Positions 1 through 8,597 of a DNA stretch of 64,000 bases are shown piece by piece. The notes below the pieces were generated by a model, which saw only the letters and a program-made list of their open reading frames with translations, had not been told where the DNA came from and searched no databases. Source of the DNA: a virus; the IMG/VR virus record IMGVR_UViG_3300024261_000015, positions 1 through 64,000 of that record; one strand, 5' to 3'. The stretch's first letter is position 1. Every line of letters begins with the position of its first letter. Position numbers and translations under genes: made by a program.

Positions 1-240
1 TCTTACTACTCTTACTTCTACCACTCTTACTACTACAACCTCTACTACTAACATTCCTACTATTACTACTCTTACTACCCCAACTACTCTTACTACTACC
101 CCCACTACTCTTACTTCTACCACTCTTACTACTCTTACTACTCTTACTACTACCCCCACTACCCTCACTACTCTTACTACTCTTACTACTACCCCCACTA
201 CCCTCACTACTCTTACTACTCTTACTACTTCTACTTCTAC
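1..240 (+). repeat. Pyrimidine-rich CTTACTACT-type tandem repeat
   Basis: Imperfect tandem units of ACT, CTT and ACC codons (CTTACTACT, ACTACCCCC) fill the first 240 bases and continue past the left edge. They lie in frame inside the first gene and encode Thr/Leu/Pro. The + strand is almost free of G here, giving extreme strand asymmetry. Confidence 0.85.
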
Positions 241-1288
241 CACTGGACTTGTCACGACTTTAACAGTACCAACACCTCCTCACCTACCTACTTCTCCCAC
301 CCTCACCCCAGCGACTACAACAGTAACCATGCTCGACGTCCAGCAGCCAGGATTACCACAATACGATTGGATGGGCGCTGCTGCTGACGGTACGGGAACA
401 CCTTTAGAGTTTAGCGCTGGAGGAGATTTTACCTTTAGCGGTTTCGGTAGCCGAATTCATGTGTGGAATATATGCGATACGTCTCGTATCCGTATGGCTG
501 GAGTGTTGATTAATAAAGCTGACCCTTTAACTTCATGCTGGAATAATGACTGGCACGGCCCTACAGGAAGATGGTACAACGGCGCCGCTTGTGATTATTA
601 TGGTAAGTATGGCCTGTACTCAGAAAATAAATGGGAGGGGCATAGTTTCCGTAATCAGGGAATTTTCCGTCTTATGGTGGGAGTTCAAGGAGACTTAAAG
701 AGTCTTGTGGAGTCTTATTACTTAGAATCAGGTTCTGGGTCTGCACCACTACCTCAACAAGTTACAGGTCTTGGTTCCCCCGTAGACCAGTTAAATGCTC
801 AAGGGTATCAAACCGCTTTTGATATAGGCACTACCCTCGCAGGCACGGACCCTACAAGCGCTAATATCGTTAACGAGAACTCATCTAGTTCTGTTTCAGG
901 CGTCTCTCATATGTTTGGAGGCGGACTAGCAGGTTATTTCCAAGAGCCTGGAAAGGTTAATGGCTTGTGGACTCATGCTTCTATACGCGATGGCGGAAAT
1001 ATGAAATTTCAGTACGGGGAACTTCACCCTGTATTTGCGGTTCCTCCCCTTGGAATGAGGTGGGAAGGTTACTTAGATAATATGCTGGATGAAAGTGCGC
1101 TGGGTACTTTTGCAAATGCTAAACATGCTGGTAATAAAAAGATTTCTCTTGTTTCTGTGTACCGCTCAAACAAACTTCCTTATGATGGTGGTGAGGGTAG
1201 AGACGGTATCGGAGAGTTTGACCGCGAGATATCATTCGGCCAAGGGCTGAGGTCACTAAATATATTTGAACTTAACCAATTAGTATAA
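2..1288 (+). CDS. Thr-rich fibre-like virion protein, 5'-truncated by window edge
   Basis: The reading frame is open from the left edge, so the gene begins outside the window; the ATG at 329 is internal. The first ~100 visible codons are a low-complexity run of Thr with Leu, Pro and Ser (units such as TTLTTLTT, TTTPTT). A globular part of about 320 aa follows, rich in Trp, Tyr and Gly. Thr/Pro-rich linkers joining globular domains are common in phage fibre and adhesin proteins, and the next genes are virion genes, so a structural or fibre role is inferred. I do not recognise the globular domain. The stop overlaps the next start (TAATG). Confidence 0.75.
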   Translation, partial: LTTLTSTTLTTTTSTTNIPTITTLTTPTTLTTTPTTLTSTTLTTLTTLTTTPTTLTTLTTLTTTPTTLTTLTTLTTSTSTTGLVTTLTVPTPPHLPTSPTLTPATTTVTMLDVQQPGLPQYDWMGAAADGTGTPLEFSAGGDFTFSGFGSRIHVWNICDTSRIRMAGVLINKADPLTSCWNNDWHGPTGRWYNGAACDYYGKYGLYSENKWEGHSFRNQGIFRLMVGVQGDLKSLVESYYLESGSGSAPLPQQVTGLGSPVDQLNAQGYQTAFDIGTTLAGTDPTSANIVNENSSSSVSGVSHMFGGGLAGYFQEPGKVNGLWTHASIRDGGNMKFQYGELHPVFAVPPLGMRWEGYLDNMLDESALGTFANAKHAGNKKISLVSVYRSNKLPYDGGEGRDGIGEFDREISFGQGLRSLNIFELNQLV

Positions 1289-3057
1289 TGGCGAACATAA
1301 AAAGAAACATTAGATATTATCAACCAAACGACCCATATTACTGGGAAGTGGATAATCTACCCCTTACGGACTTACTTAGCAATGACGTAGTATTAGAGAA
1401 TAGGGTTAATGAGCTTGAAGCTCTTTTAGCTGGTTTTGGTGCTCCTAGCAATAAAGGAAAGGTTTCTTTGAACTCTATCTCCGATTTAAAGGCGTGGGCC
1501 GAGCCCCTGTCTGGAACGTCGTCTGATTTTGGGAAAATCTTCGTTAGGCCTGGTAAATTCATATCTCGAATGCAGTTACCAGCTACACGGGAAAGTGGCT
1601 GGCGCATGATGAGAGATGAATCTTCTTTATTTAATAACGAAGAGTTCCTACATCAAGGCACTAACATGCTGGACACTACCACCTTAACGCCCTTTGCAAG
1701 AGAATCTCGTGGCGTGGCACGAACTGCGTTAGTCGAATTTTACGCTAATATAGATGGAAGCGATAAGAGCATTGCGATTGATTCCTTCAATGCTGAAGAC
1801 TTCAATGAAGGCGCAGCTCCCTATGAGAGGTTAGATTTAATTTACATTAAAGGTACTAAATCTTTAGATACCGACGGAGATTCTTCAACCGCAGTTCCCA
1901 CGCATTTTCAGGACTCTCTTAGTTCGGCATCTCTAGGGGTTATAAAAGGAGCTTATTTTAGAACAGACCGTGCTGGCGGAGTGCGTACTAATGGTACACG
2001 TTTCCTAAACCCGTTAAGCAGAACTAGTGGACGGACTACTGGGATGTCCATGGCAGAGTTGCCTAGAAATACAAGCCTTCCTGGGTTTGGTACGGTACCG
2101 ATGCCTGAGGACCTTAATAATTTTGCATGGCATTCTACCAACTCCACAACTGCTACGGCTTTAGCTGCCTTACAAGTAACTACGCAGGCTTCATTTTCAG
2201 TTCCCGTGGCATATGTAAGAGTTCCCAGTAACTACACCGTAGGGGACCCAATTTCCCCAGACCGTATAATTGATATTCGACCCTTCTTTAGAAGTGCAGA
2301 ACTTACAGGCTCTGAGCGTCAAGCTGTAGCTTCCTCCTGGGACCCTAATGGAGATAATCCTTTTATGACTAGGTCCCATTTTTTGAGTTTCTATACTCCT
2401 TTGGAGAGTAGGGTTAGTTCTGCTGAGAATAATATTGCAAGTAATGCAGGGAGTATTGATGTCAATAGGTCTCAGATTTTTACTTTAAATGACTCTGTAT
2501 CTACGTTAGAACTATCCGTAAGTGGCACAGGCACTCAACCAACTCATTCATCCTTAAACCACGAAGGTCGTATTGTATCTCTGGAGAGTGCGGCAGGAGG
2601 AGGCAGTGGAGGAGGAGGTACTACTCTCCCTACTGAACATACGATGTTCTTATCAGAACCTTACACAGTGTTTAGTTGGCAATTGCAATCTAGCTTAGGC
2701 TCTTCAGCCTCCCCCCGTCAATGGATTATCTCTGGTATTCCTGCGTCGGATGCTCCTAATGTGGTAGCTGTTCAATTCGTCGTAAAGTCTGACGGGCAAA
2801 CCAGTGATACTGACGAAGTTAATATTGTTCAAATGTCTGGTGGAGTTCAAAACATGCATCCTGTTAGTATGTGGGGCGTTGCTCAATCTAATGGTGACCT
2901 ACGTAGAAATGCAGGAAGCTTTAATACTTTTATGCATGATGTAGATATTGTTACCACGCCTACTGGAGCACAATGTGTTATACATACAGCCGTAGACCAA
3001 GGCTCTAGTGACGTTAGACATTCCATTTATGTGACTGGTTACATTGTATCCAGGTAA
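1288..3057 (+). CDS. Virion structural protein
   Basis: 589 aa. The N-terminus (IRYYQPNDPYYWEVDNLPL) resembles the opening of structural proteins in marine T4-like phages, where a short motif with a conserved VDN precedes a fibre- or baseplate-type body. A Gly-rich hinge (GGGSGGGG, about residue 437) separates the main body from a C-terminal ~145-residue domain of beta character. A coiled-coil-like stretch lies around residues 370-430. It overlaps the upstream gene by 1 nt, so the two are probably translationally coupled. The family resemblance is from memory; the precise virion location is unknown. Confidence 0.6.
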   Translation: MANIKRNIRYYQPNDPYYWEVDNLPLTDLLSNDVVLENRVNELEALLAGFGAPSNKGKVSLNSISDLKAWAEPLSGTSSDFGKIFVRPGKFISRMQLPATRESGWRMMRDESSLFNNEEFLHQGTNMLDTTTLTPFARESRGVARTALVEFYANIDGSDKSIAIDSFNAEDFNEGAAPYERLDLIYIKGTKSLDTDGDSSTAVPTHFQDSLSSASLGVIKGAYFRTDRAGGVRTNGTRFLNPLSRTSGRTTGMSMAELPRNTSLPGFGTVPMPEDLNNFAWHSTNSTTATALAALQVTTQASFSVPVAYVRVPSNYTVGDPISPDRIIDIRPFFRSAELTGSERQAVASSWDPNGDNPFMTRSHFLSFYTPLESRVSSAENNIASNAGSIDVNRSQIFTLNDSVSTLELSVSGTGTQPTHSSLNHEGRIVSLESAAGGGSGGGGTTLPTEHTMFLSEPYTVFSWQLQSSLGSSASPRQWIISGIPASDAPNVVAVQFVVKSDGQTSDTDEVNIVQMSGGVQNMHPVSMWGVAQSNGDLRRNAGSFNTFMHDVDIVTTPTGAQCVIHTAVDQGSSDVRHSIYVTGYIVSR

Positions 3058-3063
3058 TTAATA

Positions 3064-3555
3064 ATGAAAAACCTAGTTTTAATCCTTGTCCTCTGCATTT
3101 TAGCGTCTTGTCAGACCTTAGCAGGTGCTCTCGGAGGAGGGGTAGGAGGAGGTATTGGTGCTGCCTTAGGAGGACCTCCCGCTGCTGCTATTGGCGCGGT
3201 TGGAGGTGTCATCGCTATGGAGTCCTTAGTGGGAGGTGCTACCTCTACAGATAAGGTTGCTGCCGCTACAGGTCAACCTCAAGGTGAGGTAGCCTCGGCC
3301 GCACGCGAAGCAGGTAGTTTACTGCATACTGTAGGATGGTGGTACTTAATACTATTTGTATTGTTACCCTTACTAACTAAGAAAGGTCGAACCTGGATTA
3401 AAAAATTCACCTCTATACACAATTCAGTGTCCAAACAGGACATTGATGACCTTGTAGAAAACACAGTTTCTAAAAAAGACGTAGATGACCATGCAGAGCG
3501 TCTACATAAGTTGGAGGGATTTCTTTCCTCCATAAAACCAAAAAATAAATCATGA
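3064..3555 (+). CDS. Small membrane lipoprotein with glycine-zipper segment
   Basis: 163 aa. The N-terminus is a lipoprotein signal (MKNLVLILVLCILASCQ) with a lipobox L-A-S-C, lipidated Cys near residue 16. A Gly/Ala zipper follows (GALGGGVGGGIGAALGG), then a hydrophobic membrane segment around residues 95-110 (WWYLILFVLLPLLT), then a charged helical tail. Such an architecture could serve in lysis or envelope insertion, but no family is recognised. Its stop overlaps the next start by 4 nt (ATGA). Confidence 0.65.
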   Translation: MKNLVLILVLCILASCQTLAGALGGGVGGGIGAALGGPPAAAIGAVGGVIAMESLVGGATSTDKVAAATGQPQGEVASAAREAGSLLHTVGWWYLILFVLLPLLTKKGRTWIKKFTSIHNSVSKQDIDDLVENTVSKKDVDDHAERLHKLEGFLSSIKPKNKS

Positions 3556-3962
3556 AGTATTTGAACGAAGAGTCCCAATTTACGCGCATCTCTGACGAGC
3601 ACGCTCGGTCTATGATGGAAAGCATGGGCTATACAGTCCCTCCCAAAACAACTATCGTTTCCGACGTTTATGTGAACGAAGGTCGTAGGTTCTCCTTAGC
3701 AGAAGAAGTTATTGAGGCTGATGACAATGAACTCTATGTTCGGCTAGACGAGCTTAACGAGAGTAGCATTACTCATGTCGATGAAAGTGGTCGGGAGTCT
3801 CTTTTGGAGGCTATCTCTTTCGAAGAAGAAGAGTATGTTCTTGAGGGTCTTTACGATGATGGGGAGGGTGGATTATTCGCTCGCCTAATCGGTGAAAGTT
3901 TCGATGTCGTTGAAGAAGACGAAGAAGAGGACGAAGATACTGACGAAGACGAAGAGGCGTAA
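3552..3962 (+). CDS. Acidic protein of the prohead gene block
   Basis: 136 aa, strongly acidic, ending in a run of Asp/Glu. It contains S-L-L-E-A (about residue 78), which fits the T4 prohead-protease consensus (L/I)-x-E|(A/G). Its position just upstream of the gp21/22/23 cluster and that possible cleavage site suggest an internal prohead core component comparable in role to T4 gp67/gp68. This is inference from context; no sequence family is recognised. Confidence 0.55.
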   Translation: MKYLNEESQFTRISDEHARSMMESMGYTVPPKTTIVSDVYVNEGRRFSLAEEVIEADDNELYVRLDELNESSITHVDESGRESLLEAISFEEEEYVLEGLYDDGEGGLFARLIGESFDVVEEDEEEDEDTDEDEEA

Positions 3963-3964
3963 TT

Positions 3965-5338
3965 ATGAGTAAGAGTATTGCTATGATGGCCGATGAAATC
4001 TTAGAGGGGATGACGGCAACCCCTCACTCTGTAGCAGGTACAGGTGCCGCAGGACTCGTAGAGGGTCAGGGAGAACTTCCTCCTATTTCAGATGAGGCTC
4101 GTTCTGCTTTACTGTCTGAATGTATGGGCGCAGTGACCGAACTTGACGAGTTGGACTTATCCAAGCCTAGCGAAGAGACTGAGCAAACGAAGAAAAAGAA
4201 AGCTGAGTGGGAGAAAGAGCATCGCGAAAAGCGTAGAGCGCAATCTAGGGCCGCTTCTGTTCGTGGTAACCGTTTAGAGCCTGGAGAAAGTGAGCGCCAA
4301 AGTGTGCATACGACCAGTCGAGGTAAGCCAAAAGGTACCGCAGGTCATCGGGATACGCGCTCAGGGGCTGATGGAGATAGGCATGCACAAACTGCTAAGC
4401 ATTGGAGGGATGAGACCGAACGGGCTGGTAACCCTACGGGCCCTAAAGGTCGTAGCGCTACGGTAATTCCTGGACGTGGAGGTGTTAATCTTGCTAAGAG
4501 TGGTCATAAAGCTGCTATCAATCGCAGTCGTGAAGAACGCGGAGCCTCCAAATTAGAAGGTGTGACCGTCACTAAGACTAACAGAACGATGACTCTTATC
4601 GACGCCAGTTCTCATCGTGAGCGTATCGCTAACAAGAAGATGGTTAGAGGCGCTCCTATGACTGATGCTGAAAAAGCACAAAAGCGTAAGACTTATAAGC
4701 GTAAGCCTGGACAGATGAGCAGCGACTCTTCTAAGCTTGGCTCGTCCGTTGTTGGTCAAAATTACGAATCCAAGAGCTATAAGCCTATCCTAGAGAAGAA
4801 GAAATCTGAAGCTGATGCATCAGCGGCCTCCGAAAAATCGGATTTTTGCCCTAAAGACGCTCCGCAAGATGGTGCGGACCCTAGGCAACAACAGCGAACT
4901 GGCGCAGCCATGAAAAGTGTCATGGCGGACACTCCTGACGAAGAAGCTGCGGAAACTTCCCGCAGGAAAGATATTGATGCTACTAAAGCTGAGAAGAAAG
5001 CTAAAAAGAAAGCTAAGGCAGCATCTAAGTTGACGAAGGAGCAGCGTGAGATTATTCAAAAAGCACGCGCTATCTTAGATGAGATGACGTCTACTGGAGG
5101 CATTGGTGTTGGAAAGATGAGCGGTAGTTCTAACAGAGCTTATGATACCGATGGAAAGCCCATGGGTAAAGATGATGTTAAGATTGAGCCCGTTGATAAG
5201 TCTCTACGTAAGTTAGACAAGTCGAAGTCCACTAAGAAAGGCAAGAAGAAAGTTGCTAAAAAGAAGAAAGAGCTTAAAGTTACTAAAGAATCTTTTGAAA
5301 ACTTCCTAAGCCTTATTGTTACCGAGTCCCAAAAGTAA
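3965..5338 (+). CDS. Putative prohead core protein, Lys-rich
   Basis: 457 aa, highly charged, low-complexity and very rich in Lys/Arg, especially the C-terminal third (KKAKKKAKAASK and KKGKKKVAKKKK). Two candidate prohead-protease sites lie near the N-terminus (I-L-E|G near residue 13 and L-V-E|G near residue 32). A basic, cleavable protein packed between an acidic one and the protease fits an internal-head protein that is processed and stays with DNA, but this is inferred from position and composition. The end overlaps the protease gene start (TAATG). Confidence 0.55.
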   Translation: MSKSIAMMADEILEGMTATPHSVAGTGAAGLVEGQGELPPISDEARSALLSECMGAVTELDELDLSKPSEETEQTKKKKAEWEKEHREKRRAQSRAASVRGNRLEPGESERQSVHTTSRGKPKGTAGHRDTRSGADGDRHAQTAKHWRDETERAGNPTGPKGRSATVIPGRGGVNLAKSGHKAAINRSREERGASKLEGVTVTKTNRTMTLIDASSHRERIANKKMVRGAPMTDAEKAQKRKTYKRKPGQMSSDSSKLGSSVVGQNYESKSYKPILEKKKSEADASAASEKSDFCPKDAPQDGADPRQQQRTGAAMKSVMADTPDEEAAETSRRKDIDATKAEKKAKKKAKAASKLTKEQREIIQKARAILDEMTSTGGIGVGKMSGSSNRAYDTDGKPMGKDDVKIEPVDKSLRKLDKSKSTKKGKKKVAKKKKELKVTKESFENFLSLIVTESQK

Positions 5339-5949
5339 TGCTGTTAAAAGACATATTTTCGTTTGGAGAAATTACTCTCCTATCTGAAGGACGTGGAAAG
5401 GGTCCTGTAAAGTTCCGTGGTATTTTCTCAGAGTGTGAGCGTCCTAACGGGAATAAGCGGATTTACAGTCGTACCTTGTTAGAGCGTGAAGTTAAGAAGC
5501 TTCAAAGCCAGATTGGGGACCGCCGCCTTTTAGGTGAGTTAGACCACCCCTCCGATGAGATTGTCCATTTAGGGAATGTCTCTCATGTTATTACTAATCT
5601 TAGGATGCAAGGTAATCACGTTATGGGGGAGGGTGAGGTTCTTAATACCCCTGCTGGAAAGGTTCTCACCGAACTGCTTAAAGCTGGTGTAAAGCTTGGC
5701 ATTTCTTCTAGAGGTACAGGCTCTGTAGATTTAGATGAATCAGGTTCCAATTATCTCGTAGGAGAGAATTATAACATGATAACGTTTGATATGGTCTCCG
5801 AACCCTCAAGCCAAGATGCTTTTCCCTCCATTTCTGAAAGGCGAGAGTTAGTATCCGAAGCTCGTAAACCCATCGTCGAAGAGCTTGAACACTTCCACAA
5901 TGACCGAATTTATATTACTGCGCTGAAAAGGAAACTTGGCAAGATTTAG
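5338..5949 (+). CDS. 21: Prohead core protease (gp21-like)
   Basis: 203 aa, about the length of T4 gp21. Serine protease of the S77 (T4 gp21) type that degrades scaffold and trims head proteins during capsid maturation. Visible features are the N-terminal GIFSECERPNGNKRIYSR block, the His-containing GELDHP motif (His near 70) and GISSRG with the likely catalytic Ser near 123-124. The gene sits directly before scaffold and capsid genes, as in T4. The start overlaps the upstream stop by 1 nt, so translation is probably coupled. Confidence 0.9.
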   Translation: MLLKDIFSFGEITLLSEGRGKGPVKFRGIFSECERPNGNKRIYSRTLLEREVKKLQSQIGDRRLLGELDHPSDEIVHLGNVSHVITNLRMQGNHVMGEGEVLNTPAGKVLTELLKAGVKLGISSRGTGSVDLDESGSNYLVGENYNMITFDMVSEPSSQDAFPSISERRELVSEARKPIVEELEHFHNDRIYITALKRKLGKI

Positions 5950-6007
5950 AAAAAAACCGCCTCCCTCCTTCCCGCTTAGTAAATAATCAGTAGTAGAGAA
6001 ACTAAAC

Positions 6008-6616
6008 ATGAGTAACCACATAGATAAAATTGTTGAAGCGCTTCCCGAAGGTCTTACAGAGACTGGAATTGAGGAAGTTGCTGTATTGCTTGACGAGGTC
6101 GTAGAAGACCGTGTTGCCGAAGAGGTTAAGTTACTTGAAGCTAAAGTAAAAGCATTCCTGCGTACTAAACTTGACGAGCTTAAAGGGACCGCGCAGCGGG
6201 AACTTGAGGCCGATAACAAGCTTGTTCGCGCATATAAGGTTTTCGAAGCCGTTAAGACGATTGTTGCTGCCGAGCTGGAAAGCGAGGACGTGACTAGTGC
6301 TGTTAAGACGTACGAAGTAGAAAACACGAGACTTCAAAGCGAGGTTGTATCAATCAATGTTCAGCTCGAAGAATCTCTCAAAACAGTCAATCTTTTGGAA
6401 TCCAAATTGGACCACCGAGAGAGTGAACTTAGTCAACTTAGTGAGGCACTTGTAGATGAAAAGGAAAAGGCTGAAATTCCTTTCAAGTCCTCCGAGTCGG
6501 CAGTCATGATTTCTAACGAAAGCCATGGCTCCCCAAGTCTTCCAGCAGCAGCCCTGGAGAATTTCTTCCTGAACGAGGACGTTATACGTTTGTCCAACCG
6601 TCAAGAAAGGAGTTAA
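6008..6616 (+). CDS. 22: Prohead scaffolding core protein (gp22-like)
   Basis: 202 aa, acidic and almost entirely alpha-helical or coiled coil (long Glu/Leu/Lys runs around residues 30-160). It lies between the prohead protease and the major capsid protein, exactly where T4-like phages carry gp22, the main scaffold digested during head maturation. Candidate protease sites L-P-E|G and L-L-E|A are visible. Start ATG at 6008 follows AGTAGAGAA. Assignment rests on context and composition, since scaffold sequences diverge strongly. Confidence 0.75.
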   Translation: MSNHIDKIVEALPEGLTETGIEEVAVLLDEVVEDRVAEEVKLLEAKVKAFLRTKLDELKGTAQRELEADNKLVRAYKVFEAVKTIVAAELESEDVTSAVKTYEVENTRLQSEVVSINVQLEESLKTVNLLESKLDHRESELSQLSEALVDEKEKAEIPFKSSESAVMISNESHGSPSLPAAALENFFLNEDVIRLSNRQERS

Positions 6617-6623
6617 AAAAATT

Positions 6624-8213
6624 ATGTTAAATAAAGAAATTTCTAATACTCTATGCGAAAAGTGGAGCCCAATTCTTGAAGGTGTTGCCGACCAGTACAC
6701 TCGTGAGACTACTGCCGTCCTCCTTGAGAACCAAGCACGCCACATTTTAAATGAAGCGCAAAAGGATGGAATGTTATCCGAAGCCACCCCTGGCCAAGCA
6801 CCAACTTCTGTTGGTACTATCGGTACATTCCAAAAATTTGCGTTTCCGCTCGTTCGTCGGGTTTTCCCCGAATTGATTGCCAACAAGATTTGTGGTGTTC
6901 AGCCCATGCAAGGCCCCGTATCCCAGATTTTCTATCTAGGCTACGACCGCGCATCTGAAACCCGCCGTCAAACCATTTACAGCAAGTACAACCTCACCTA
7001 TGGCCAAGAAGCCATTGGGGATGCTACTACTCAGTGGAGTGGCGCGTCTCTTGATAGCATGAACGTGGGCGCGGATAACTATTCTGCTCTTGATACGTCA
7101 AACATCAAGGCAAACCAGATGACCGTTCCTTCGGCTACTGTCGGAGGTCAAATTGCTGCGTTCCCTGTTTCAGGCCGCACGGCTGGTTATGATGTCTCTA
7201 CGGGTGAAGTTCTTGGTACGACTAAGATTCCTAACGGAACTCTTTCGTCTCTTTTTCATGATGATACCCCCTACGGTACTATCCCTGAGATTAACTTCCA
7301 CATCGAGCAACAGGCCATTACGGCTCGTACTCGTAAGTTCCGCGCTCTGTGGACCTTGGAAGCGGCTCAGGACCTTCGTGCCTATCACAACCTTGACCTT
7401 GAGCGAGAACTGACTGACCTTCTTGGTAAGGAAGTTGCTCTTGAGATTGACCGTGAGCTTGTTGAAGATATGCGTTCCATTGCGTACGATATGTCTGGTG
7501 GTTCTTTCCAACGTACTATGTTGGACCTCCCGAACAGTAACAACATTACTGGTACGGGTACGAACCAAACGGTTTTCGACCCGACAAACTTCCTGTATGA
7601 CACGGTTGGTCTTTCCGCCGCTCCTGGAGGTGGTCAGTATCAAACGAACCGCAACATTTACTTTGTTGATTTCGCTTCTACTGCTCTTAACGTTAGCCCT
7701 CGTCACGTTGGTCAGTCATACGCAAACCTTCTTGCAGTGCTTAACTTCGCGTCGCAGGATATTTACAAGACGACCTATCGTGGTGCTGGTAACTGGATTG
7801 TTACTTCTCCGCTTGTGGCCGCTATCCTTAACTCCGCTTCCAAACTTGAAGGTGGTGTGAAGGCTGGTAACTGGGAAGGCCAACTTGGCGCTAACATCAA
7901 CTACGCTGGTAAACTCCAGGGCATGTTCGATGTTTACGTTGACCCGCTGTATCCCGATGACGAGATGATGATGGGCTACAAAGGCTCCTCCCCGATGGAC
8001 TCTGGATTCGTGTACTCTCCGTACATCCCTCTTCAGATGTTGCCTACCATCACCGACCCTGAGACGTTCCAACCTCGTAAGGGCTTGCTCACTCGCTACG
8101 GTAAAGCCGCAGTGACTCCTGAGTCTCGCTTCTTCCGAATTATCCGTCTTATCGGTGCAGGTACGAACTACATGTTCCGTCCTGGTGTTCGTAACAACGC
8201 TACGCTAAACTGA
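6624..8213 (+). CDS. 23: Major capsid protein (gp23-like)
   Basis: 529 aa. Near residues 73-105 the diagnostic gp23 block is visible: FPLVRRVFPELIANKICGV, then QPMQGPVSQIFYLGY. It forms the hexamers of the capsid shell. Two possible prohead-protease sites lie in the N-terminal arm (L-N-E|A near 44 and L-S-E|A near 53), consistent with maturation by the gp21-like enzyme two genes upstream. A good ribosome binding site (AAAGGAG) precedes the ATG. Codons are unusually well-behaved compared with neighbours, as expected for the most abundant product. A strong terminator follows. Confidence 0.95.
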   Translation: MLNKEISNTLCEKWSPILEGVADQYTRETTAVLLENQARHILNEAQKDGMLSEATPGQAPTSVGTIGTFQKFAFPLVRRVFPELIANKICGVQPMQGPVSQIFYLGYDRASETRRQTIYSKYNLTYGQEAIGDATTQWSGASLDSMNVGADNYSALDTSNIKANQMTVPSATVGGQIAAFPVSGRTAGYDVSTGEVLGTTKIPNGTLSSLFHDDTPYGTIPEINFHIEQQAITARTRKFRALWTLEAAQDLRAYHNLDLERELTDLLGKEVALEIDRELVEDMRSIAYDMSGGSFQRTMLDLPNSNNITGTGTNQTVFDPTNFLYDTVGLSAAPGGGQYQTNRNIYFVDFASTALNVSPRHVGQSYANLLAVLNFASQDIYKTTYRGAGNWIVTSPLVAAILNSASKLEGGVKAGNWEGQLGANINYAGKLQGMFDVYVDPLYPDDEMMMGYKGSSPMDSGFVYSPYIPLQMLPTITDPETFQPRKGLLTRYGKAAVTPESRFFRIIRLIGAGTNYMFRPGVRNNATLN

Positions 8214-8235
8214 TAGCTAGTAAGTAGTTAATATA

Positions 8236-8275
8236 AAAGAGGGTCGCACTTTTTAAGGTGTGGCCCTCTTTGTTT
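8236..8275 (+). terminator. Rho-independent terminator after major capsid gene
   Basis: A 14-bp stem (AAAGAGGGTCGCAC paired with GTGTGGCCCTCTTT, two wobbles) with an 8-nt loop is followed by a T-rich stretch. It closes the 21-22-23 block. Confidence 0.85.
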
Positions 8276-8277
8276 GT

Positions 8278-8284
8278 CTATATA
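8278..8284 (+). promoter_or_regulatory. Putative late promoter CTATATA
   Basis: CTATATACAGTAGAGG immediately downstream of the gp23 terminator matches CTAAATATAGTAGAGG at 10849 and similar sites before other virion genes. It would restart transcription for the neck and tail genes. Confidence 0.5.
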
Positions 8285-8300
8285 CAGTAGAGGTACCTCT

Positions 8301-8594
8301 ATGCAAAGAATCACATATACGAATACGCGCTCCACTACCGTTAAACTTAAGTTAAGTACAGGTTACGCCCTACTCCCAGGAGACAGCCAGATTATACTAG
8401 GAGAGCTGGTTGAGGCTCCTTCCTATGTAGTTATTGGAGAGGGACTCCCCCCTCACGTGTTAGGAGTGGATGAGAACTCAGTTTCTGTAATGGAAGCTCC
8501 TGTTGTGGAAGCTCCTGTTGTGGAAGCTCCTGTTGTTACTCCCAAAAAAAAATCAACTAAGAAAACCCCTAAGAAAACTGTCTCAGAGGAATAG
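8301..8594 (+). CDS. Small virion-associated protein with Pro/Ala repeat linker
   Basis: 97 aa. The N-terminal ~55 residues look like a small beta domain (MQRITYTNTRSTTVKLKL). They are followed by three copies of VEAPV encoded by a 15-bp direct repeat (GTTGTGGAAGCTCCT), then a Lys/Thr-rich tail. The ATG at 8301 is preferred over the in-frame TTG at 8274 because AGAGG lies just before it and the TTG would overlap the terminator. The beta part resembles in layout the 62-aa protein at 10874. Function unknown. Confidence 0.65.
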   Translation: MQRITYTNTRSTTVKLKLSTGYALLPGDSQIILGELVEAPSYVVIGEGLPPHVLGVDENSVSVMEAPVVEAPVVEAPVVTPKKKSTKKTPKKTVSEE

Positions 8595-8597
8595 TAA

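Noticed and set aside
6350-6886. 178-aa minus-strand reading frame across gp22/gp23
   Set aside because: Shadow of two clearly real plus-strand genes.
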